A DNA stretch of 64,000 nucleotides from positions 232,475,792 through 232,539,791 of the forward strand of contig NC_133649.1 in NCBI RefSeq assembly GCF_009905375.1, read 5' to 3'. Below, piece by piece: positions 33,190-44,416 of the stretch. This stretch comes from Apium graveolens (taxonomy: Eukaryota; Streptophyta; Magnoliopsida; Apiales; Apiaceae). Both the position numbers and the translations under genes were made by a program. Numbering within the stretch: the stretch's first letter is position 1; the number at the start of each line of letters is the position of its first letter. The notes under the pieces are model-generated. The model was not told the origin of the DNA and searched no databases. It was given only the letters and a program-made list of their open reading frames with translations.

Positions 33190-35477
33190 TTAGGCATCAG
33201 ACCTTAGCACATGATCAAGTTCTGAAGTAACTGCAGAATCGACCAAATCCACCTTGAAGCACTCCTCATCTTCCGTAGGGAATTTCATCGCATTGAACAC
33301 ATTGAATGTCACATCTTGATCTTGCACCCTCATTGTGAGTTCACCTTTTTGCACATCTATCAAGGTACGACCTGTAGCCAAGAAAGGTCTTCCCAAAATT
33401 ATGGAAATCTTCTTATCTTCCTCGAAATTCAGAATGACAAAATCTGCAGGAAAGATGAGCTTGTCCACCTTTACTAGCACGTCCTCCACGATGCCTCGTG
33501 GGTATGTAATCGAACGATCAGCCAATTGTAGAGACATGTAGGTGGGCTTCAGATCAGGAAAATTCAGCTTTTTGAAGATAGACAATGGCATCAGATTGAT
33601 GCTTTCTCCCAAATCGCAAAGGCACTTGTCAAATGACAACTTGCCAATGGTGCAAGGAATGGTGAAGCTACCTGGATCCTTAAGCTTTGGAGGTAACTTT
33701 TGTTGCAGCACGGCACTGCACTCTTCCGTCAGAGCAACGGTATTAAGATCATCAAGTTTCACCTTCCTCGAAAGAATACCTTTCATAAATTTCGCATAAC
33801 TAGGCATTTGCTCAAGAGCCTCAGCGAAAGGTATGTTGATGTGAAGTTTCTTAAACACCTCCAGAAACTTACCAAATTGCTTGTCCAGCTTTTGTTTTTG
33901 CAATCGCTTAGGAAAAGGTGGTGGATGATAGAGCTGTTTCTCCCCTGTATTACCCTCAGGCAGAGTGTGTTCAACAGTAGTCTTTCTTGGTTCCCCCTCT
34001 TTCTCCTTTTGCATTCCTTCTTCATCTACAACTTCAACTTCTATATCTTTTGCTTTTTCAGCATCAACAACTTTTCCAGACCTTAAGGTGACAGCTTTGA
34101 CTTGCTCTTTAGCTTTCTTCCTGCCTGACACTTTAGTATCATTGGGAAGTGTGCCAGGTTGACAATTGAGCAAGGCATTGGCTATTTGTCCAATTCGATT
34201 TTCCAAGGTCTTGATAGAAATAGCCTGACTTTTGCACAACAACTTTAACTCCTCGAAATCAGCACTAGAAGGTGGAACATCACCTCCTTCTTGATGATAT
34301 GGTTGCCTTTGAGCAAATTGTTGAGGTTGCTGGAATCCAGGTGGATTAAACTGTTTAATTGCAGCTTGCTGATATGATTGCTGAACAACATTCTAATTAT
34401 TGCTCCAGCTGAAATTGGGATGATTTCTGTTATTAGGATGATAAATAGCGGGCACAGGCTGCTGCAGTTTCTGGAAATTATTCACATACTGAACAGATTC
34501 ATTAACAAGAGAACACTGATCCGTAGCATGAGAGCCTGCACAAAGCTCACAAATACTAGATAATTGATTTATGCCATAGTTGGTTAAAGAATCGACCTTC
34601 ATAGTCAGCGCTGTGAGCTGTGCTGTAATAGTTGTAGCTGCATCAACTTCCAGAATACCTGCTACTTTCCCAGGCATCATCCTTTGAGTTGGGTTTTGAT
34701 ACTCATTTGCAGTCATAGTTTCAATGAGATTATAGGCCAGAGTATAGATTTTGGCCCACAAGGCGCCTCCAGAAGCTGCATCAAGCATGGGTCGAGATTG
34801 GACCTCCAAACCATTGTAAAAACTAGTGATTACCATCCAGTCATGCATCCCATGATGTGGAAAATTTCTCAACATCTCTTTGTAGCGCTCCTAAGCTTCG
34901 CACATAGATTCTCCTGGTTGCTACGCAAACTGAGTAAGAGCACTCCTCATAGATGCAGTTTTGGCCATTGGATAGAACTTCACCAGAAACTTTTGCGCAA
35001 GATCTTCCCAAGTAGTGATGGACCCAGCTGGTAAAGAATGTAACCAGTCCTTAGCTTTGTCCCTCAGAGAGAATGGGAAAAGCCTCAGCTTGATAGCCTC
35101 ATCAGTGACACCATTATATTTGAAAGTACTACAGATCTCGACAAAATTCCTAATATGCATGTTTGGATCTTCAGTCACAGCCCCTCCGAAAGAAACAGAA
35201 TTCTGCACCATCTGAATAGTGCCCGACTTGATTTCAAAAGTATTGGCCTGAATAGCCGGATGAATGATGCTTGACTGAATGTCATCAATTTTAGGCCGAG
35301 AAATGTCCATAAGAGTTGATCAGCTTGAGCTAGACGATCACCCATTGTTTCAGGTTCTTTCTTTTCACTTTCTTTATCCGAATCTTCAAAAACTATCTTC
35401 TCCAGAACGTCAAGAGCTTTATCTGTTTCCTCAGCTTTATTCAGATTTCTCTTGCGAGTGTGAGAACGTGTTTGCAT
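33190..35477 (-). pseudogene. Gag and protease of Athila-1
   Basis: Gag starts MQTRSHTRKRNLNKAEE at 35477. The core is in 35310-34921 and 34875-34393 (IRNFVEICSTFKYNGVTDEA, LPAGSITTWEDLAQKFLVKF, ASGGALWAK). A CELCAGSHATDQC zinc-binding motif lies near 34530. The 34242-33190 segment runs through a Lys/Glu-rich linker (EKQLYHPPPFPKRLQKQKLD) to the protease (CDLGESINLMP near 33600, with Glu where Ala is usual, and [17 protein letters not shown] near 33375). Stops near 34920 and 34390 and a frame change near 35300 inactivate it. Confidence 0.85.
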
Positions 35478-35592
35478 AAACGCTCGCTAGATTACGTGAA
35501 ACATAATCGGAAGCAGTAAGTAACAAATATTAATCAATGAATCCTAATGACCATTGATGGCAAGTACATAAACTAAACAAATTAACACCGAG

Positions 35593-35610
35593 TCCCCGGC
35601 AGCGGCGCCA
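35593..35610 (-). other. Primer-binding site of Athila-1 (tRNA-Asp type)
   Basis: Minus-strand TGGCGCCGCTGCCGGGGA follows the LTR end ...CCTAACA after six bases. It is the usual Athila primer site, matching the 3' end of tRNA-Asp. Confidence 0.88.
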
Positions 35611-36628
35611 AAAACTTGTTAGGCATAAAGCATGCGCTAAATAAATCACGCAAGTATACGCGTTCACAAGTAATATAGAATGATTTCTAGTTCGTTCCCA
35701 CAAAGACTCTGATTAATTATATTTAATTAATACTTACTCACCAATGTATGATTGTTCTTCAATGCCAAGACAATAACAATTAAGGTTGGTTAACTAATAA
35801 TTACTATGAGAATTAAACACTTGAATTAACAATATTAAACACACATGAGATCCTAACTTCATTATTACTTCATTCAATAGTTATAGTTATTAACCTTAGC
35901 ATGTAATGGTGATGATATTAATCGAACAACACGAAACTGATAAATGCCAACTTTCGTTGTACGAATACCATTCTACCAAGCATCCATAATTAAGATAGAA
36001 TGTGAATAGGCATCAATTATGTTGAGACCCTATATGTCTACATAATTTGACAACATAACGATTTAAGCACAAGTTATTCATGATGATTATACAGGGAAAG
36101 TAAAACGGTTAGAGTTACCCACTAATCATGCATACAATACATGAACCTATGCTAGCATGGCAAGTTCTAAATCTCAAGATTCACTGTCGTTTCACAAGAG
36201 ATTAACATGCTATCTTACATGTTTGTGATGCATATAAGACGGATAAACACAACCTATACTAGATATCATAAAATCACCACATACCAAGTTATTAAACAAT
36301 TAACTAAAGAATTCCATAGTAAATCCGCTAGGATCCCATAATCACGATTAGCCCATAATAGAACTCATCGTCTCCATGGGTTCATATGAAAACATGATAA
36401 TAACACAACGATATAAAAATGAAAAATCCTTAATAAATAATGAAGTACGTCACAAGAGTATTAAGGTTCAAAGCATAAAGAAAACTAGCATCCACTGTTT
36501 CAACGAATTAAAAGAATCACAAGATAAATGTTTGCTTCCTCTTCTTCGTTGTTGCGTGCTAAAACGGTCTTCTCAATCTTCTTGCCCTTGCTCTTGATGA
36601 AGAAAACGTCTTCCCATAAGGTTTATAT

Positions 36629-39600
36629 TGTAATATCCGGGATATATCGTGTAATTATTTTTGCTAATAAATAATTATTATCTGTGTTCAGTGTTTATTC
36701 CGTGAATTAATTGTTAAGTGATAAATGTGTTTGGATGTTTAAAAATATTATTAATTGAGTATTTTAATTTTTATATGTCCAAAATAAAATATAGATAATT
36801 GTCATATCTTCCTAATTATTTTTATGTTGATTTATGAATATATAGGAATCATATGAATTTTATAAAATCTTTTTCCGGGTATTTAAAATCTATTTTATAA
36901 AAACGGGAACCGACCGACGTCATCCGTTGTTACGTTTTTGAAACCCGAAACTCTTCCGAGAACTCCTTCCTAACCAAATTGTAATATTCCAAGCATATTC
37001 CATGTTTCGACTTTTTCGATCCGGCGTACGGTTTGTCCTGCGCGGGTCCCGACGCAACATTTTTGATACAATATTCGTTTCGGTAAATCAATAAAACTCG
37101 TATTTTCGATAAACGGGAGCTTTTTAATAAACTATCACAATTATCACCTCGTAATACGTGTAACCAGGCGCTGAGACCAAGACCACAGTACAAATTGTAC
37201 AGATTTGGATAATTATCCCGAAAACCGATACCGTTTGAATCAGTTTTTATAAATAAACGTACCATTTTATATCCGAAATGATCCAACGGGATACTAATTT
37301 TCCGTAAATATAAATAGCCTTTTACCGTATTTTATTTCGTATCAAAATCATTTGCAGACAGATAATTATATAATTTTCCAGAGAAAAATCTTATATTCAT
37401 ATAAACTTCCGAGAATCAAACAGCAAAACGAAGGTGTTATTGATCTCTGTTTTCAAAGCTCGAGTACTCAATCCAAAGGTCTTGAAGTGTTCTACCAGAT
37501 TCTGAGCTTCGTTTTACTGCAGAAATCAAGGTTTATTTTCTATATTTTTATTTATTTTTGAATTAATTTTATTAAAAATATGAATTTTTGTTCGGATGAT
37601 TGTTTGTATGATTTGATGATTGCATGTTGTAGAGCTTGTTTTCCTGAAGATTTTGATATATTATACGTCTAATTTGGAGTTCAATAACATGCTCAAAAGT
37701 GGGTTTAATTTTCGAATTATGAAATTAGGGTTTATAACCCGTATGAATGTTCTTAATTGAAATTTGGGGGTTTTTTTTATTTCGGGATAGATAGATGTTG
37801 TGGTATAGTGGGTTGTATTCTCTGTGAAATTTGCAATCCAGTCGTATAAGTTTCACAAACCAACGAGGTCTGTAGAGAAGGGAGTTGTGATTTTAAAGTT
37901 ACGTCGAGTTCGCCGGAAACCGACGAACTTCCCGGCCATTTTGCGACCAACTCAGGGATTGTTAGGAGGAATTGATTGCATGATTTTGTTCCTGGTGTTG
38001 TGTAGTGTTGATCTGGAGGTGTTGGTGGGGTGAGGACGCCGGGATCGTCTTCTCCGGCAAGACAAAACGTTTTCCGGCGACCCCCCTGGAAAATTACAGT
38101 TTAGTACCTGTAGTTTTAAAAACGATACAGTTTGGTCCCCCAGGTTTCCAGAACTTGGAAATTTAGGATTCCTGTTTACAAATTATTTAAAAATCATATT
38201 TCCTATTTATTTTTATTATAAAAATTCGTTTTTAATTTCTGAAAATTCTAAAAATTATTATTTTAATTCCGAAAATTATTTTTAATTCAAAAATAAATCT
38301 GAATTAATTAGTTAATTAATTTCAGTTAATTTTTAATTGATTAATTGATCAATTAATTCGAAAATTAATTGATTAATTGATTTAGTTAATTATTAATTGA
38401 TTTTAATTAATTATTTAATTAGATTTAATTATTTAAAAATGATTTAAAAATTCCGAAAAATAGTTTCGAGCTTTAAAATATTATTCTAAATTATTTTCAA
38501 GGCTCGATAATTATTATAAAATTGTTTTGAAGCCATAATTGGCCAACCGAACCCTATTTATTTCTCCGAAATTGATCCAACGACCCGTTTTAATTCCGAA
38601 AAATGCTTTAAAAATCATTTTAAGTACCCGAAAGCCTATTTATGACCCGAGACTTCTTTATAAATGATATATCACTGATTATGTGAAGTGTTATGTGTTA
38701 TATGTGACTTGTTAGTTGACTATCGGTCTGTATATTCGATGTTTACATGTTTATTGCGTAACTTTCAATCCGTTAATCGGATTTGGGTAAAATGAAGGGT
38801 AGATAGGAGTATGTGTTGAATAGAATCCTATGAGTTGAATATTGATAGATGCTTATGATATGTGAGCAGAAGAGGCAGGACGTAGGAAAGGGAAACAGGT
38901 AATTGAGGAGTAAGACGATTGTGATTGGAAGCGAGTGTAGTGTAGTAAGCTAATACCAGGCAAGTGTTCTGAACTTTCTCGAGATATTATAGTAATTGAT
39001 AGTCCTGTTTTATATTGCAAGTGCTTTGAAGCACTGAATCCTAACCATGAATCCGGTTATTGATCTTGAGCCGTAAACCTGATTCTTTCTAGACCATTGA
39101 TTGTTGTATACCCAAATACGAACCATAAATATACGATACTACTCTACCAATACATACAAACTAAATACCAAACATTGAATCGAATTACCTACATACTCAA
39201 ACCATTGTATCTTATGCTTTGAAAGACCAAATCCTTGAAACCCTGAAACGTTGATTCCTTTGTTATCCAATTCTTTCATTACCCTGCATCCAAGCTTTGA
39301 AAAGGCCATATTGATCCTCATGAAAAACTGAAACCATTTCATTAAGGAACATCCAATGTTGTTAATGATTCTGTTTATTGTTTATTATTGCTTATTCTGT
39401 TATTATGTTAGAATTGGATTGTTTTTATAAAATTGTGGACCAGATTCGTGGTCAGGCCATATAATGGTCAAGTTAGGCCAATGTGTGCCTTGGATCCAGT
39501 AGTTAGAGCAATGCTGTGTGCTTTGCTCGGGGTTAGTGCGTGACTGATCAGCAGCCTAACCTTGGTTTTTAAAATAAAAGTATAATATCCAATTCTAAAT

Positions 39601-40066
39601 CATAATTCATTGTTCACTTGATGTCATAACCATATTCACCTGATGATCATTATTCTCAGTTTTGTCATTGTGACTTGCTGAGCTAGTTAGCTCATTTGTG
39701 CGATGTTGTTTATGTTCTTTCCAGTTAAAAAGGAACCAGTTGGTAATGAGGATCCCCAGTCCAGCGCGAGAGCTAGGGGTTCAGGTTGAGGAAGCTGAGC
39801 TAGTAGGCTTCTTTTGGATAATTTAAGTTATAAAAGTTTGTAATAATGTTTAATACTCAGTATTTAGTTTGAATAGATGGGATTTGAACGATTTGTAATA
39901 TAATAGTGTGTTTGGCTTGTGTGCATACTTTAACCTGTTACGGTCCTTGATAGTTGGTAAGTAGGGTCATTGCATATTATTATTATCCTTATTATTGTTA
40001 TAAATAGGTTATAGATAAAGTGTGTGTGGACCCCAAACTTCTGACCCGGGTTTGGAGGGCGCCACA
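36629..40066. repeat. 3.4-kb solo LTR with TSD TATAT
   Basis: It begins TGTAATATCC and ends GGGCGCCACA (TG...CA), flanked by TATAT at 36624-36628 and 40067-40071. It contains no gag or pol and no second LTR, so it is best read as a solo LTR left after recombination. The start and end resemble Tekay-type LTRs. A strongly AT-rich part with repeated TTAATTGA/AATTAATT lies at 38270-38440. Short ORFs inside are not credible. Orientation of the lost element is plus if the end GACCCGGGTTTGGAGGGCG is the U5 side. Confidence 0.85.
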
Positions 40067-40144
40067 TATATAATAGCCCAAGAGAACCAGCGCCAAAAGA
40101 AGCCCAATTGTACTTGAATTAATAAAATCTAGATTCTGAAATTC

Positions 40145-40226
40145 CGCACGCACGCGGTCACCTGCTGTCTCCACGCGGCCGCTTGCTGGCACGCGGTCGC
40201 CTGCTCCTGGCGCGCGGTCGCCTGCT
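40145..40226. repeat. GC-rich modules in the 5' LTR of Athila-1
   Basis: Copy of the 27822-27904 modules (CACGCGGTCACCTGCT, CACGCGGCCGCTTGCT, CACGCGGTCGCCTGCT, CGCGCGGTCGCCTGCT) in the other LTR. Together the two LTR copies let C-to-T losses at CpG be read. Confidence 0.85.
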
Positions 40227-40469
40227 ACCCTTCTGGAAAATACTTTATTTTGCTTCTGTTTTTGCTGATTTCTTCGTTCATCAGCCCTAGACTGATTCCA
40301 AGCACTTCCTTAAGCTTTATTTGATGAAACCACCTATCTAAGCAAGTTATACCCTGAAATGCAAAATCACTAGAAAACGCGTCAAATACAAAAAATACTT
40401 GAGTTTAAGACACTAATTCAAGCCGTTATGAGACGCTCTAAGTGGTATAAAATGCCACTTATCAATAGC

Positions 40470-40636
40470 ACCAAAGTATGTGAGTTCAAAAGCTGAGCGA
40501 GTGAAGCGGTTTCAACAAGGGTTGAAGCCAGAGATAAGGAGTGGAGTTGTAGCCTTACAACTCAAGACTTATAATTCGGTAGTCCAGGCTGCCTTAGTGA
40601 TAGAAAGTGACTAGAGGTTAGCTGCTAAGGAGCAGG
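40470..40636 (+). pseudogene. Gag fragment of element A between two Athila insertions
   Basis: Resumes the gag frame cut at 26736: KYVSSKAERVKRFQQGLKPE, VVQAALVIESD, stop, RLAAKEQ. It ends at CAGG (40633-40636), where the Athila stub begins. About 70 codons usually found between here and the zinc knuckle are missing. Confidence 0.82.
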
Positions 40637-42232
40637 TGATAAGTGGATTTTATATCCACTTGGAATGCTTTATTACAAGCTTAAATTGGTGTTTTGGACT
40701 CAAGTTTTTGGTATTTTGATGTGTTTTTGTGTTATTGCATTTCAGGTATCAGTTAAATGAAGAAAAGAGATTTTAAAGGAAATATGATGAAAAGTGATCA
40801 GAATTGGAAGCCAAGGCCATTGTCAAGTTGTAGAGAATCTCAATAGCTTCGCGTGGGCAGTTGAATCGCCTAATTCTGACGAGTAGAACTCAAGTTATGG
40901 TCAAAACAAGATTCATCAGAATATTTTTCCAGTCAGTAGCTGAGCGCCCGCTCAGCAGAGCTGAGCGCCCGCTCAGAGAGCTGAGCGGCCGCTCAGGGCG
41001 CGGCTGGTCGCTGATTTCGCTGAAAAAGCCTTTTTTGAGTAGAATTTGACGATTTTAAGGGTCCAGGTCCACTAGGGGCGTATATATACTTAAAAAAAGG
41101 GTTTTCATCATCCGGGAAGATTGGGATACCAAGGAGAAGACCTAGAAGCACAAAACAACTCCGAAAAAGAAGATCTTGTTTTCAACTTGTGATTCTTTGA
41201 ATTAGTTATAACTTTGGATGCTCGTTTTCGTTCTTGTTGAACCTAGATCTCGTTTATTCGTACTTTGATTATTATTTAGTTTATTAAGACCTTGTTTATA
41301 CCATGCTTTCATTGGAACCCATGGTGACGATGAGTTCGATTATGGGCTAATCGTTGTCATGGGATTCTAGCGGATTTACTTATAAATTTCAATAGTTAAT
41401 TATTTCGATATCTTGGTGTGTTGTGATTGATTGATATCCTAGTATTGGTTGTGCTTATTCGTCTTATGTGCGTAGCTAACATATAAGATAGCATGTTAAT
41501 CTCTATTGAAGCGACACTGAATATAGAGGTTTAGAACTTGCCATGCTAGCATAGGTTCATGTATGTGTATGCATGATTCGTAGGTAACTCTAACCGTTTT
41601 ACTTGCCCTATGTAATCAAGATAGATAACTTGTTCTTAAACCGTTATGTTGTCAAATTCTATAGACATATAGGGTCTCAATATAATTGGTGCCTATTCAG
41701 CTTCTATCTCTTTTGTGGATGTCTGGTAGAATGGTACTCGTGCAACGAAAGTTGGCGTTTATCAGTTTCGTGTTATCTGATTAGTGTCCTCACCATCACA
41801 TGCTAAGGTTAAGAACGAGAAGGTTATTGAACGAAGTATTTATTGAAGTTAGAATCCCATGTTTGTCATATATATTAATTCAGCTTCAATTCTCTTAGTT
41901 AATGTTATTTAGTATAATCTCTTAGTTTAATAAAAACCCAATTTGTTATTTGTCTTAGCATTGAGTGATAACCATACATTGTTGCATAGGTGCATAAATT
42001 GAACTTAACCTAAACCAGTCTCTGTGGGAACGAATCTGATTTATATCTTATACTACTTGCGAACGCGTATACTTGCGTGAATATTAGCGCGTGTTTTCGC
42101 TCTAACAAGTTTTTGGCGCCGCTGCCGGGGACTCGGTGTTAATTTATAGTTTATGTGCTTGTCATCAGTGGTCGTTAAAGTTCACTGACTCGGATTCTTT
42201 TACTTTCACGGTTTATTTGTTTGTGTTTCAGG
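40637..42232 (+). mobile_element. Athila-2 stub: one LTR, primer site and leader only
   Basis: A plus-strand Athila LTR (40637-42107, TGATAAGTGG...TCTAACA) is followed by TGGCGCCGCTGCCGGGGA (PBS, 42114-42131) and about 100 bp of leader that matches the leader of Athila-3 in reverse. It stops at TTTCAGG (42232) and gag of element A resumes. CAGG is present at both junctions. There is no coding region and no second LTR, so this is a deletion product. The LTR core promoter TATATATA is at 41081-41088. Confidence 0.88.
40937..40998. repeat. Three near-palindromic GC-rich repeats in the Athila-2 LTR
   Basis: GCTGAGCGCCCGCTCAG at about 40939 and 40960 and GCTGAGCGGCCGCTCAG at about 40980, 20-21 bp apart, each able to form a hairpin. 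They lie 85-145 bp upstream of the TATA box at 41081. Confidence 0.9.
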
Positions 42233-42990
42233 TACTCAATTGTTTTAAGTGTGGCCAGAAAGGTCATTATTCCACAGAGTGCAAGTCTGAGACTCAAGGA
42301 GTAACTTGTTCTAGTTGCGGCAAAGTGGGGCATATAGCTAGGAATTTCAAGTCAGTGACCCAAGGTAGTGTTGGAAGGAGCGTGTCCCAAGGACCAGCAA
42401 CCAGTACTGCTAGAGCTAGAACCTTTAAGATGACCAAGAAATCTCCAACTCATGATTCTGATGTAGTTACAGGTACGCTTTCTCTTAATTCCGTACCTGT
42501 TAACATTTTATTTGATTCAGGAGCGTCCAAATCTTTTATATCTATGAACTATATGAGTAAATTGCAGTTGATGTTGGAAGACTTAGATGAACCTTTGACC
42601 ATAGAGGTGGCTAATAAGGATAAAGTGCCCGTAAGTCAATTCTATCCTAAGTGCTCCATAGAGATTTCTGGATATACTTTCCCTGCCGACCTAATACCTT
42701 TTGAGTGAGGAGACTTCGACATTATTCTAGGCATGGATTGGTTGTCTCTGTATAAGGCAAATATTGACTTTAGTAAAACGAGGGTTGTTATGTATACCTC
42801 AGATAATAAAAAGATCAGTTATCAAGGACAAAGGCAGGACAAAAAGTTCCTTTCAATGTTACAAGTAAAGAAATTATTGCGGCAAGGATGTGAAGCGTAT
42901 TTGGCTCATGTGGTGGATGTGAAGAAAGAGATCCCTACTTTGGATGAGATTCCCATAGTAAGAGAATTTTCCAACGTCTTTCTAGAGGAA
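42233..42990 (+). pseudogene. Gag C-terminus (zinc knuckles) and protease of element A
   Basis: CFKCGQKGHYSTEC near 42245-42290 is an intact CCHC knuckle. A second, CSSCGKVGHIARNF, has lost its last Cys. The protease motif VNILFDSGASKSFIS is near 42500-42540, with [10 protein letters not shown] after it. A stop TGA at 42706-42708 breaks the frame just before the latter. The domain order joins gag directly to pol. Confidence 0.85.
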
Positions 42991-43870
42991 TTGCCAGGAT
43001 TACCACCTGATCGAGAGATAAAGTTCTTCATTGATTTGATGCCCGGAGCTGAACCAGTTTCCAAAGCTCCATATAGGATGGCTCTAGTGGAAATGAAAGA
43101 ATTAGCCAAACAACTTCAGGAACTATTGGAAAAGGGAGTTATTCGACCTAGTGTTTGTCCGTGGGGTACTCCAGTGCTATTCGTAAAGAAGAAGGATGGA
43201 AGTATGAAGGTGTGCATTGACTACAGAGGGCTAAACACGTTGACAATAAAGAACATGTATCCTTTGCCACGTATCGACGATCTGTTTGATCAGGTTAAGG
43301 GGCATGTTATTTTTCAAAGTTTGATTTAAGGCCTGGCTACCACCAGTTTAAGATAAAGCCTGAAGATATCCCCAAGACCGCATTCAGAATAAGGTATACA
43401 TTACGAGTTCTTAGTGATGTCGTTTGGATTAACAAATGCGCTAGTGGCTTTTATGGATTTAATGAACCGGGTGTATAAGGAGTACTTGGAAAAGTTTGTT
43501 ATTGTATTTATTGATGATATCCTCAGATGTTCAAAGTTTCCAGAAGGTCACGCAACGCATCTACAGATTGCCCTTCAGGAAGTTGAGAGAAAGGCAATTG
43601 TATGCAAAGTTTCTCCAAATATGAGTTTTGGTTGACGGAGGTACAGTTTCTTGGACATGTGGTGAGTAAGGAAGGTATCAAAGTGGACCCTGTAAAGATT
43701 GAATCCTGTATCCAAGTGGGAGCAACCGAAGACTCCGAAAGAAATAAGAAGTTTTCTTGGATTAACTGGATATTACTGAAGGTTTGTAAAGGATTTTTTA
43801 AAGATTGCATCCCCATTAACCAAGTTAACCAGAAAGAATGGGAAGTTCATTTGGACGGAAAAGTGTGAAG
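42991..43870 (+). pseudogene. Reverse transcriptase of element A
   Basis: [40 protein letters not shown] and [12 protein letters not shown] are the fingers. After a frameshift near 43325 come [32 protein letters not shown] and the catalytic VFIDDIL at about 43500-43525. A further frame change near 43600 leads to [20 protein letters not shown]. The catalytic Asp pair is intact but the frame is not. Confidence 0.88.
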
Positions 43871-44325
43871 AAAGTTTCCAAGAATTGAAAAAAAGGTTAA
43901 TGACAGCTCCAGTACTAGCATTGCCAGATGAAACGGGAAACTTTGTGATTTATAGTAACGCTTCTTTGAAAGGTTTAGGTTGTGTATTGATGTAGCACGA
44001 TAAAGTTATTGCCTATACCTCCAGACAATTAAAGCCTCACAAGCAGAAATATCCAGTCTATGATCTTGATTTGGCAGCTATAATATTTGCTCTAAAGTTG
44101 TGGTGTCATTACTTGTATAGAGAGAAGTGTGATATTTATACGGATCATAAGTGCCTGAAGTACATATTCACGCAGAAGGCCTTGCACATGAGACATAGAA
44201 GGTGGTTGGAATTGATCAAGGACTACGATTGTTCAATTAACTATCACCCAGGTAAAGCCAATATGGTGGCTGATGCCTTGAGCAGAAAAGAGAAGTTGAA
44301 TATGGTTCGGATTGCGGACTGAACT
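43871..44325 (+). pseudogene. RNase H of element A
   Basis: FQELKKRLMTAPVLALPDET, then VIYSNASLKGLGCVLM where the family has YSDAS: the first catalytic Asp is Asn. A TAG stop follows at about 43993. The rest is open: [50 protein letters not shown]. Confidence 0.87.
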
Positions 44326-44416
44326 AGCACGAGACTTAGAAAGGATGGAGCTTGAGGTTCGAGTACCAAGTTAAAGTCAGAAGCAACTATATGAGATTAC
44401 CTTCCAACCCACGTTA

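Larger units (their letters stand above)
26737..40464 (-). mobile_element. Athila-type gypsy element (Athila-1), TSD ATAGC, with nested solo LTR
   Basis: It starts TGTTAGGCAC at 26737 and ends CCACTTATCA at 40464, flanked by ATAGC at 26732-26736 and 40465-40469. Minus-strand gag, PR, RT, RNase H and IN are followed by an accessory ORF, with a tRNA-Asp-type primer site next to the right LTR. It splits gag of element A. A 3.4-kb solo LTR lies within its right (5') LTR. Both RT and IN have lost catalytic Asp residues. Confidence 0.93.
35617..40464 (-). repeat. 5' LTR of Athila-1, interrupted by a solo LTR
   Basis: The LTR proper (about 1.4 kb) is 35617-36628 plus 40072-40464. It matches 26737-28105 closely; in the first ~165 bp I counted eight differences, all transitions. 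It retains the terminus TGATAAGTGG (minus strand) lost in the other copy. GC modules lie at 40145-40226. Confidence 0.93.

Noticed and set aside
36629..40066. A complete nested retrotransposon rather than a solo LTR
   Set aside because: No gag/pol motif, primer site or internal second LTR was found; TG...CA ends with one TSD pair fit a solo LTR.
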